From assembly GCF_016862795.1 (NCBI RefSeq), contig NZ_BONQ01000019.1:1-53136 (forward strand): a DNA stretch of 53,136 nucleotides, in the 5' to 3' direction. This DNA is from Dactylosporangium siamense. Lineage in GTDB: Bacteria; Actinomycetota; Actinomycetes; Mycobacteriales; Micromonosporaceae. A model generated the notes under the pieces. That model was given only the letters and a program-made list of their open reading frames with translations. It was not told the origin of the DNA and did no database searches. Position numbers and translations under genes: made by a program. Numbering within the stretch: the stretch's first letter is position 1; every line of letters begins with the position of its first letter. Positions 18,388 through 26,059 of this stretch are shown here, one piece after another.

Positions 18388-19433
18388 GCGTCGTGTCACT
18401 GGAAAAGCCGCAGGACCCGGTGCCGGACCCGGAGCCGGACCTGGTGCCGGAGCCCGAGCAGGACCAGCCGCGCCAGCTGGCGGCGGCGCGCTCGCTGCAG
18501 GACCGGATCTTCCGGGGCGGGTCGCTGAGTGTCGGCATCCTGGTCATGGTCATCTTCGGGTCGATCGGCTTCTTCCTCGCGTTGCAGTCGATCCCCACGC
18601 TGTCGCGGTACGGCTGGGGCTTCTTCACCGAGAGCGACTGGCAGCCGGAGCGCGACGCGGTCGGCATGTCCGCCGTGCTGCTCGGGACCTTCCTGGTCGG
18701 GCTCATCGCGATGATCACCGCGTTCCCCCTCGCGCTGGCCTGCGCGCTGTACATCAGCGAGTACGCCGCGCCGGGGCTGCGCAAGTCCCTCGTCGCGATG
18801 ATCGACCTGATGGCGGCCGTGCCGAGCATCATCTACGGGCTGTGGGGCTTCTTCCTGCTCGGGCCGCAGCTGATCCCGATCGCGCACTGGCTGCACCAGA
18901 ACCTCGGCTTCATCCCGTTCTTCCGGGTCGAGACGGACCCGAACGAGCCGGTCTGGGCGCAGTCGCAGTACACCGGATCCGCGTTCGCGGCGGGTCTGGT
19001 CGTGGCGATGATGGTCATCCCCATCGCCTGCGCCGTGATGCAGGACGTGTTCTCGCAGGCACCGGCCGGCGAGCGGGAGGCGGCCCTCGCCCTGGGCGCG
19101 ACCCGCTGGGGCATGATCCGCACCGTGGTGCTGCCGTTCGGGCGGGGCGGCATCGTCGGCGGCACGATGCTCGGCCTCGGCCGGGCGCTCGGCGAGACCG
19201 TCGCCGTGCTGCTGATCATCGGCATCGCGTTCGACCTCAAGGTCCGGGTGCTCGAAGTCGGCACGATCACGGTTTCCTCGCTGATCGCCAACCGGTTCGG
19301 CGAGGCGACGGCGGCGCAGCTCGCCGCGTTGCTGACCGCCGGCTTCGTCCTCTTCGTCATCACGGTGATCGTCAACACGATCGCCGCCATCATCGTCAGC
19401 CGCGGCCGCAGCGGCGCGTCCACCGAGATCTGA
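18384..19433 (+). CDS. pstC: PstC-type phosphate ABC transporter permease
   Basis: 349 residues. An acidic, proline-rich N-terminus ([18 protein letters not shown]) precedes six predicted membrane helices. The EAA loop [19 protein letters not shown] and the motifs [17 protein letters not shown] and [16 protein letters not shown] are typical of PstC. It forms the channel with PstA and is driven by PstB. The start overlaps the pstB stop by 4 nt. Confidence 0.93.
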   Translation: MSVVSLEKPQDPVPDPEPDLVPEPEQDQPRQLAAARSLQDRIFRGGSLSVGILVMVIFGSIGFFLALQSIPTLSRYGWGFFTESDWQPERDAVGMSAVLLGTFLVGLIAMITAFPLALACALYISEYAAPGLRKSLVAMIDLMAAVPSIIYGLWGFFLLGPQLIPIAHWLHQNLGFIPFFRVETDPNEPVWAQSQYTGSAFAAGLVVAMMVIPIACAVMQDVFSQAPAGEREAALALGATRWGMIRTVVLPFGRGGIVGGTMLGLGRALGETVAVLLIIGIAFDLKVRVLEVGTITVSSLIANRFGEATAAQLAALLTAGFVLFVITVIVNTIAAIIVSRGRSGASTEI

Positions 19434-19447
19434 GACGGGAGGGGATC

Positions 19448-20551
19448 ATGTCGACCACGAGCACGAGCGGCACCCGTACCGACGCCGCAGCCGCAACGAA
19501 AACGGACCCTTCGGCTCCCGAGCGGCCCCGGCGGTTGCGTGCCCGCACGCTCGACGACAAGCTGAGCCTCCTCGGCGCCACGGCCGGCTCGCTCGCGCTG
19601 ACCTGGGTCCTCTACGGCAAGATCCTGCCGTTCTCCGGGCTGGTTGGCTTCCTCATCGTCTGGTATGTCGTGTTCCTGCTGATGTACGCGACCGTGACCA
19701 GCCTGTCCAGCCCGCGGCCGGTCGTGGTGGACCGGGTCGCCGGGGCCGTCGTGATGGCCGGCGCGGGCGTCGTCGCCGTCGCGCTGCTGTCGACCGTGTT
19801 CTACACGTTGGTCCGCGGCGTGCCGGTGGCCCTGCACTGGAACTTCTTCACCAAGGACATGAGCGGGGTGCGGCCGACGGCCCCGATGAGCGAGGGCGGC
19901 ATCCTGCACGCGCTGGCCGGCTCGGCCGTGGAGATCGGCATCGGGGTGCTGATCTCACTGCCGCTCGGCGTGGTGACCGCGGTCTACATGGTCGAGGTCG
20001 GCGGGCGGCTGTCGAAGGTCGTGCGGACCGTCGTCGAGGCGATGACGGCCGTGCCGGACATCCTCGCCGGCCTGTTCGTCTACACGACGCTGGTGGTCGG
20101 ACTCGGGTGGCCGAAGTCGGGGCTGGCCGCCGGTCTGGCGATCGCCGTGACGATGGTGCCGATCATCGCGCGGGCCTCCGACGTGGTGCTGCGGGTGGTG
20201 CCCGGCGGCCTGCGCGAGGCGGGTTTGGCGCTCGGCGCGTCGCAGTGGCAGGTGGTCCGCCACGTGGTGCTGCCGACCGCCCGGCCCGGCCTGGCGACCG
20301 CGCTGATCCTCGGCGTCGCCCGCGGCATCGGCGAGACGGCGCCGGTGCTGATCACCTCCGGAGCGTCCACGTTCCTCAACCTCAATCCGACCGAGAACAC
20401 GATGAACTCGTTGCCGCTGTTCATCTTCATCGGTGTCCGAAGTGGACAGCCGCAGTTCATCGACCGGGGGTTCGGGGCCGCGGCGGTCCTGCTCACGGTG
20501 GTGCTGCTGCTGTTCTCCCTGGCCCGCTGGCTCGCCCGGCCGAAGGTGTGA
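19448..20551 (+). CDS. pstA: PstA-type phosphate ABC transporter permease
   Basis: 367 residues, longer than the usual ~290 because of a hydrophilic 38-residue N-terminus and an additional pair of hydrophobic segments (about 40-85) before the usual six helices. Family motifs are AMTAVPDILAGLFVY, the EAA loop LREAGLALGASQWQVVRHV, and VARGIGETAPVLITSGAS. It follows pstC after 14 nt; GGGAGGGG precedes the ATG. Confidence 0.93.
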   Translation: MSTTSTSGTRTDAAAATKTDPSAPERPRRLRARTLDDKLSLLGATAGSLALTWVLYGKILPFSGLVGFLIVWYVVFLLMYATVTSLSSPRPVVVDRVAGAVVMAGAGVVAVALLSTVFYTLVRGVPVALHWNFFTKDMSGVRPTAPMSEGGILHALAGSAVEIGIGVLISLPLGVVTAVYMVEVGGRLSKVVRTVVEAMTAVPDILAGLFVYTTLVVGLGWPKSGLAAGLAIAVTMVPIIARASDVVLRVVPGGLREAGLALGASQWQVVRHVVLPTARPGLATALILGVARGIGETAPVLITSGASTFLNLNPTENTMNSLPLFIFIGVRSGQPQFIDRGFGAAAVLLTVVLLLFSLARWLARPKV

Positions 20552-20556
20552 CCGCC

Positions 20557-22236
20557 ATGCGACCGACCCGCCCCACGACCGACAGACGAGGAATCATCGT
20601 GCACACTTCCGCCGCCCGCACGCGGCTCGCCATCGTGGCCGTGCTGGCGATGGTCGCGACCCTGGTCGCGCCGGCCACCCCGGCCCTGGCCGTCGGCCAC
20701 GCCCGGATCACCGGCACCGGCTCGTCCTGGAGCGCGAACGCGCTGAACCAGTGGGTCGCCGACGTGCAGAAGCAGGGCCTGCAGGTCGACTTCACGCCGA
20801 CCGGCTCGGCGACCGGCCGCAAGGACTTCGCCGCGCTCGCCACCGACTTCGGCATCACCGACATCGGCTTCCGCGGCGAGGACCCGAAGACCAAGCAGAA
20901 GGACACCGCCCAGGGACGGGAGTTCGCCTACCTGCCGATCGTCGCCGGCGGCACCGCGTTCGTCTACCAGGTCCGGGTCGGCGGCCAGCTGGTGCGCAAC
21001 ATCCGGATGTCCGGCGAGACCCTGGCCAAGATTTTCTTCGGGCAGATCACGAACTGGAACGACGCGCAGATCAGCGCCGACAACAACGGCCGGAAGCTGC
21101 CGTCGCTGCCGATCATCGTGGTCGCGCACTCCGAGGGCTCGGGCTCCACGGCCCAGTTCACCTCGTACCTGGCCAACCAGTACCCCAGCCTGTGGCGGGC
21201 GTACAACGGATCGCCGGAGTTCACCGAATACTTCCCGCCCCTGCCGGCGACCGGCACCCGCGGCAACAAGGTCTACGCGGTCAACGGCTCCGACGGCGTC
21301 ATCAACACCGTCACCGCCGGGTCGAGCAACGGGGCCATCGGCTACGACGAGTACTCCTACGCCCTCGGCGCCGGCTACCCGGTGGTGAAGCTGGAGAACA
21401 AGGCCGGCTACTTCACCTCGCCCAGCGAGTACAACGTCGCGGTCGCCCTGACCGCCGCCGAGCTCAACATGGACCCGAAGGACCCGAACACGTACCTGCT
21501 GCAGAAGCTGGACAAGGTCTACATCAACCCGGACCGGCGCACGTACCCCATGTCGTCCTACTCGTACATGCTGCTGCCGATCGGGGACAGCAAGAAGGAC
21601 CCACGGATCAACAGCGAGAAGCGCCAGACCCTGGTCGACTTCATGGCCTACTCGATCTGCACCGGGCAGCGCTCGATGGGCGCCACCGGCTACTCGCCGC
21701 TGCCGGTCAACCTGGTGGAGGCCGGCTTCACGCAACTGAAACGGCTGAACGCCGCCGACGCGCAGGTCACCGTGGCCGCCAAGCCGGTCAACCAGTGCAA
21801 CAACCCGACGTTCGACCCCGCCGACCCGGCCCGCAACCACCTGGCGCAGATCGCGCCGAATCCGGCGGACTGCGACAAGCGTGGTGCCGGCCCGTGCGCG
21901 GCCACCGGGGCGACCGGCGGCACCAACACCGCGGGCGGCAACGGTAGCGGCGGCACCGGCACCGGCACCGGTGGCGCGACCACCAACCCGTCGGCGTCCG
22001 GATCCGCCGCTGCGGCCGGCCAGATCGACCCCGACACCGGCGAGGTGATCAGCGGCGGCGGTGGCAGCGGCGGCGGGGACGCCAACGCCGTCGGCGTCCC
22101 GAACGACCTCGCGGCGTTCACCACCGGCAAGCACATGAAGGTGCTCGGCCCGGCCGCGGCGGCGCTGCTGCTGCTGGTCGTCTTCGGCCCCGCCCTGCTC
22201 GGTCGCTGGCTGCGCCGCCGCCGGGAGCAGCCGTGA
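20557..22236 (+). CDS. pstS: Membrane-anchored PstS-type substrate-binding protein
   Basis: 559 residues. Signal peptide (hydrophobic core about 24-45, ends ATPALA), PstS fold about 50-420 (ITGTGSSWSANALNQW, DFTPTGSATGRKDFAA, FGITDIGF, GQITNWND, YLANQYPSLW), a Gly/Ser/Thr linker (about 445-515), and a C-terminal helix followed by GRWLRRRREQP. It is thus anchored by its C-terminus rather than by a lipid. The phosphate-loop region reads H191-S-E-G-S-G-S-T instead of R-S-D-G-S-G-T-T, so the conserved Arg is His. The start is uncertain: ATG 20557 follows the pstA stop closely (GAAGG upstream), while GTG 20599 has AGGA six nt upstream and gives a more standard signal peptide. Confidence 0.88.
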   Translation: MRPTRPTTDRRGIIVHTSAARTRLAIVAVLAMVATLVAPATPALAVGHARITGTGSSWSANALNQWVADVQKQGLQVDFTPTGSATGRKDFAALATDFGITDIGFRGEDPKTKQKDTAQGREFAYLPIVAGGTAFVYQVRVGGQLVRNIRMSGETLAKIFFGQITNWNDAQISADNNGRKLPSLPIIVVAHSEGSGSTAQFTSYLANQYPSLWRAYNGSPEFTEYFPPLPATGTRGNKVYAVNGSDGVINTVTAGSSNGAIGYDEYSYALGAGYPVVKLENKAGYFTSPSEYNVAVALTAAELNMDPKDPNTYLLQKLDKVYINPDRRTYPMSSYSYMLLPIGDSKKDPRINSEKRQTLVDFMAYSICTGQRSMGATGYSPLPVNLVEAGFTQLKRLNAADAQVTVAAKPVNQCNNPTFDPADPARNHLAQIAPNPADCDKRGAGPCAATGATGGTNTAGGNGSGGTGTGTGGATTNPSASGSAAAAGQIDPDTGEVISGGGGSGGGDANAVGVPNDLAAFTTGKHMKVLGPAAAALLLLVVFGPALLGRWLRRRREQP

Positions 22237-24992
22237 GCCGCCGCCGGATCGCCAGCGTCGCCGTGCTGCTGGTCTGCTCCGGACTGATCCTGTCCGGGCC
22301 GAGCTACTCCGCGCCGAGCGACGAGCCGGAGCCCGAGTTCACCGCGACCAAGACCATGACGCGCTCGCACGTGGAGGCCGACGGCACCGAGTCCCCGGCC
22401 GTCACGAAGACCGTCACCGCCACCGTCAGCCAGGTCACCGGCCTGCGCAGCAACCAGCAGATCAGGGTGAGCTGGACCGGCGCCCAGCCGACCCGGGCCA
22501 CGTCGAGCGCCCCCAACAGCGTGCAGGCGCCGCTGCAGGAGTACCCGGTCGTGGTGATGCAGTGCCGTGGCGTCGACACCCCGGCACATCCGCTGGACCC
22601 GAGCACGTGCTGGACCCAGGGGGTCGGCGAGCGCCGGTACACGGATCCGACCGTCAAGTTCCCGCCGTGGCGGCTCGACCGGTACGAGACCGCCGCCAAC
22701 CGCCGGGGCACCGTCGGTCTCCCACCCTCGCCGCCGGCGAGCTGCGACCTGGCGTCGGAGGTCAGTCCACCGGCGCGGTACGTGCCCTTCGTCGGCCCGC
22801 CGCCCCAGAACATCACCTACTATCCGCTCAACCGGCGGGAGAACGACAGCTGCGGCCCGGTCCTCGCCACCGACATGGTCAACGTCGAGGACAAGGACTC
22901 GACGCCGACGAACACGACCTACGCGGCGAGCAACGCCAAGGGCGACGGCAGCATCAAGTTCGTGGTGACGACGGACGAACAGAACCAGTCGCTGGGCTGC
23001 TCCACGACGGTCCTGTGCACGCTCGTCGTGCTGCCGATCATGGGCGTGAGCTGCGACCTCGCCGCCGCGGCACTGCCGGCCGAGGACCGCCCCACGGGGG
23101 TCGACCTCAAGGACGGCGGGTCCAAGTGCAAGGCCAACGGGCGCAAGGGCGTTGGCGAGATCTACGACAACAACGACCCCGATCAGATCGACGTCGCGGT
23201 GACCGCCAGATTCTGGTGGAGCGCCTCGAACTGGCGCAACCGGATCACGGTCCCGCTCACGTTCGTCCCATCCGGGAACCTGTGCGTCCTCACCGACAAC
23301 GACATCCCGCTGGACATGTTCGGCTCGGAGCTGATGGTGCAGGCCACCGACCAGTGGGCGACCGCGTTCTGCACCGACCCCACCCGCTTCAAGTTCCGGC
23401 ACGTGCGGCTCGGCGAGCCGCAGGCCAAGGCCGCGCTGGTGGCCAGCGGCGCGAGGGCGGCACTGGTCAGCAGCCCACCACCGGAGCCGTACCCGATCCG
23501 GACGGTCAGCGCACCGATCGCGGTGACCGGTTTCGCGATCAGCTACACGATGGACGACGCGACGGGCAACGAGTACAAGGACCTGAAGCTCAACGCGCGG
23601 CTGCTCGCGAAGCTGCTCAGCGAGTCGTACCCGACGAAGGGTGACCTGAAGGCCGCCTACGGCAAGGCGGACAAGAACGACCCGTACCTGGCGATGGCCG
23701 ACAATCCGCTCGCGGTCACCCTCGACCCGGAGTTCAAGGCGCTCAACCCCACCATCGGCGACGGCTACGCCACCATTCTGAGCTCCTCGACGCTGCTGGC
23801 GCTGTCCGTCAACTCCGACGTGATGTACGCGCTGTCGGCGTACCTCAACGCCGACCCGGAGGCGCGGGCGTTCCTCAACGGCGCCAAGGACCCGTGGGGC
23901 ATGGTCGTGAACCCGGGCTACAAGGGCATCCAGCTGCCGTTGCCGGCCTGGCCGCTGCTGGACTCGTTCGTGTCGCCGAACTTCACGCCGTACACCGGCT
24001 GCTCCAACACCGAGTACACCGACACCCTGGCGCAGATCCCCTACCCGCCGCTGGTCGCCTCGCCGGTGGCGAGCCTCGCCAACGTCGCGCAGCGGGTCCA
24101 ATACGCCCTGGCCAACGCCCACGTCAACTGCTCCCTGCTCCTCGACGAGAAGAGCACGCCGGTCGGCGTCAACATGAGCGCCATCGGCCGTCAGGAGTTC
24201 CGGGGCCGGTTCATGCTCGGCGTGACGAGCCTCGCCGACGCCGAGTTCCTCCAGCTCAACACCGCGGCCCTGCAGTCACACTCGACGGCGTCCACCACGG
24301 CGCAGTTCACCGGCCGGGACGGCCGCACCTTCGTCGCGCCGACCGGGGACTCGATGGCGGCCGCGATGCGGTTCGTCAAGCAGGACACGACCGCGAACAC
24401 CTGGGTCATGCAGTACGACAAGCTCGTCAGCGCCGACGGCGCGAGCGCCTATCCGGGCACCCTGCCCGTGTTCGCGACCATCCCGACGGAGAACATCGGC
24501 GCCGACGGCGCGAAGCTGGCCCAGTTCCTGAAGTTCGCGGTCGGCCCCGGGCAGACCCCCGGGCTGGGCAGCGGCCTGCTCCCGCCCGGCTACCTGCCGC
24601 TGACCGCCGCGAACGGGCTCGGCGACTTCGCCGCCTTCACCCTGCGTGCCGCCGACGCCGTCGCGGCGCAGGCCGGCACGATCCCGCTGGTGCAGGGCGG
24701 CAACGACGTCAAACCCCCGCCGCCCACGACCGGCGGCGGCACGGGCAACACCGGCACGGGCACCGCCACGGTGCCGGCGACCGGCACCCGCCCCTCCGGC
24801 GCCGTGCCGTCCGCCTCCGCGTCCGCGGCGCCGCAAGCGGCGCAGCGGACGGCCGGGTTCACCGCCGGGCTGTCCTCGGCCCTGGCCGCCTGGGCATTGC
24901 CGGTCGCCGTGATCATCACGCTGGCGACCTTCCTGATCGGCTCGGTCACCCGTGCCGTGACGTTCGTCGTGACCTGGTGGAAGGCGACATGA
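22233..24992 (+). CDS. Large secreted, C-terminally membrane-anchored protein of the Pst/WxL cluster
   Basis: 919 residues. Signal peptide about 1-27 (MSRRRIASVAVLLVCSGLIL...SYSA), a Cys-containing extracellular body, a Pro/Thr/Gly linker (about 828-875), and a transmembrane segment near the C-terminus (about 886-912, AWALPVAVIITLATFLIGSV). I do not recognise a family with certainty. The middle part (about 395-480) contains a weak PstS-like pattern: VSAPIAVTGFAISY followed by KLNARLLAKLLSESY, comparable to LPIVAGGTAFVY and MSGETLAKIFFGQI of the preceding PstS. It could be a very diverged binding protein or a scaffold beside it. Both ends overlap their neighbours by 4 nt, so it belongs to the operon. 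Confidence 0.8.
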   Translation: MSRRRIASVAVLLVCSGLILSGPSYSAPSDEPEPEFTATKTMTRSHVEADGTESPAVTKTVTATVSQVTGLRSNQQIRVSWTGAQPTRATSSAPNSVQAPLQEYPVVVMQCRGVDTPAHPLDPSTCWTQGVGERRYTDPTVKFPPWRLDRYETAANRRGTVGLPPSPPASCDLASEVSPPARYVPFVGPPPQNITYYPLNRRENDSCGPVLATDMVNVEDKDSTPTNTTYAASNAKGDGSIKFVVTTDEQNQSLGCSTTVLCTLVVLPIMGVSCDLAAAALPAEDRPTGVDLKDGGSKCKANGRKGVGEIYDNNDPDQIDVAVTARFWWSASNWRNRITVPLTFVPSGNLCVLTDNDIPLDMFGSELMVQATDQWATAFCTDPTRFKFRHVRLGEPQAKAALVASGARAALVSSPPPEPYPIRTVSAPIAVTGFAISYTMDDATGNEYKDLKLNARLLAKLLSESYPTKGDLKAAYGKADKNDPYLAMADNPLAVTLDPEFKALNPTIGDGYATILSSSTLLALSVNSDVMYALSAYLNADPEARAFLNGAKDPWGMVVNPGYKGIQLPLPAWPLLDSFVSPNFTPYTGCSNTEYTDTLAQIPYPPLVASPVASLANVAQRVQYALANAHVNCSLLLDEKSTPVGVNMSAIGRQEFRGRFMLGVTSLADAEFLQLNTAALQSHSTASTTAQFTGRDGRTFVAPTGDSMAAAMRFVKQDTTANTWVMQYDKLVSADGASAYPGTLPVFATIPTENIGADGAKLAQFLKFAVGPGQTPGLGSGLLPPGYLPLTAANGLGDFAAFTLRAADAVAAQAGTIPLVQGGNDVKPPPPTTGGGTGNTGTGTATVPATGTRPSGAVPSASASAAPQAAQRTAGFTAGLSSALAAWALPVAVIITLATFLIGSVTRAVTFVVTWWKAT

Positions 24993-25921
24993 CCGCGACT
25001 GCCGTGCTCGAATCCCCGGCCGATGACGACGACGACTTCGAGGACCTCCTGCCGGAGCCGGTGGTCCTGACCAAGCTGCCCCCGCCGGCCGCCGTGACCG
25101 TCGTCGTGCGGTCGCTGCTGACCCTCGCCGTGCTGTCTGGCTGGCTCGTCGCGTACGCGCTCGGGGTCAGCGCCGTGCAGCAGGCCCGCACCCAGCAGCA
25201 GCTGTACAACGACTTCCGGGAGAAGCTGGCCCTCGCGACCGTGCCCATCGGCGGCGAGATCGATCCCGGCACCCCGGTCGCGCTGATCGAGGCGCCCGGC
25301 ATCGGCCTGCGCCAGATCGTGGTGGAGGGCACCAGCTCCGGCGTCATGCGCGACGGCCCCGGGCACCGCCGCGACACCGCGCTGCCCGGCCAGCCCGGCA
25401 CCTCCGTCGTCTACGGCCACGCGGCCGCGTTCGGCGGCCCGTTCCGCCGGGTCACCGAGCTGCAGCCCGGCGACCCCGTCACCGCCACCAGCGGCCTGGG
25501 CGTCATGCGCTACGAGGTGACCGGCGTACGCCGCGAGAGCGACCCCCTGCCCGCACCCCTGCCCTCCGGCGGCGCCCGGCTGACCCTGGTCACCGCCGAG
25601 GCCGACGGCTGGCGCAGCGGCTGGGCGCCGAACCGGGTCGTCTACGTCGACGCGGTCCTCAAGTCCGGCGACGTCCTGCCCGGCCACCCGGGCCGGCCGA
25701 GGTCGGTGGCGGTGGCCGAGAAGGCGATGCAGGCCGACCCGGACGCCCTGGTGCCGCTGGTGTTCTGGCTCCAGGTGTTCGTGGCCGCGGCCCTCGCGAC
25801 CACGTGGGCCCGGCAACGCTGGGGCGGCCTGCAGACCTGGTTCGTCGGCGCGCCGATCCTGCTCGCCTGCCTCTGGGGCACCGTGGAGACCCTCGCCGAG
25901 TTCCTGCCGAACCTTTCCTGA
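24989..25921 (+). CDS. Class E sortase-like membrane protein lacking the catalytic cysteine
   Basis: 310 residues. An acidic N-terminus (DDDDDFEDLLPEP), a membrane helix (about 37-60), a sortase domain (about 85-225) and two further hydrophobic segments at the C-terminus (about 255-305). Class E features are clear: VEGTSSGVMRDGPGH, TALPGQPGTSVVYGH with His144, FRRVTELQPGD, and the conserved Arg in PNRVVYVD (Arg216). The catalytic Cys, expected in TLVTC, is Ala203 (codon GCC at 25595-25597) in LTLVTAEADGW. The only other Cys is in the C-terminal helix and cannot replace it. It should not perform transpeptidation; binding or scaffolding of sorting signals is an inference. Last gene of the cluster, overlapping the previous one by 4 nt. 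Confidence 0.88.
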   Translation: MTATAVLESPADDDDDFEDLLPEPVVLTKLPPPAAVTVVVRSLLTLAVLSGWLVAYALGVSAVQQARTQQQLYNDFREKLALATVPIGGEIDPGTPVALIEAPGIGLRQIVVEGTSSGVMRDGPGHRRDTALPGQPGTSVVYGHAAAFGGPFRRVTELQPGDPVTATSGLGVMRYEVTGVRRESDPLPAPLPSGGARLTLVTAEADGWRSGWAPNRVVYVDAVLKSGDVLPGHPGRPRSVAVAEKAMQADPDALVPLVFWLQVFVAAALATTWARQRWGGLQTWFVGAPILLACLWGTVETLAEFLPNLS

Positions 25922-25949
25922 CACCTTCCGGCCATCGACCGTTCAGCCA

Positions 25950-25969
25950 GCACGGTGTGCGCATCGTGC
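25950..25969 (+). terminator. Possible hairpin after the Pst/WxL cluster
   Basis: GCACGGT-gtgcgc-ATCGTGC forms a 7-bp stem including one G-U pair, 28 nt after the last stop of the cluster. It is a modest terminator candidate. Confidence 0.35.
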
Positions 25970-26059
25970 CGTGGCCCCGGACGGACGTCCATATTCGTGA
26001 GTGGATGATCGCTGATGGTCACCCCGGCTCGATACGATCGCGCCGGAGGTGGCCCCACC

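Noticed and set aside
24722-24845. Possible sortase signal PATGTRPSG in the 919-residue protein
   Set aside because: It lacks the L-x-x-T-G pattern, sits in a low-complexity linker about 45 residues before the hydrophobic segment, and is not directly followed by it.
26015-26059. Earlier in-frame start of the TerD-HNH protein
   Set aside because: GGAGGTGG lies between it and the ATG at 26060, which begins the conserved TerD N-terminus.
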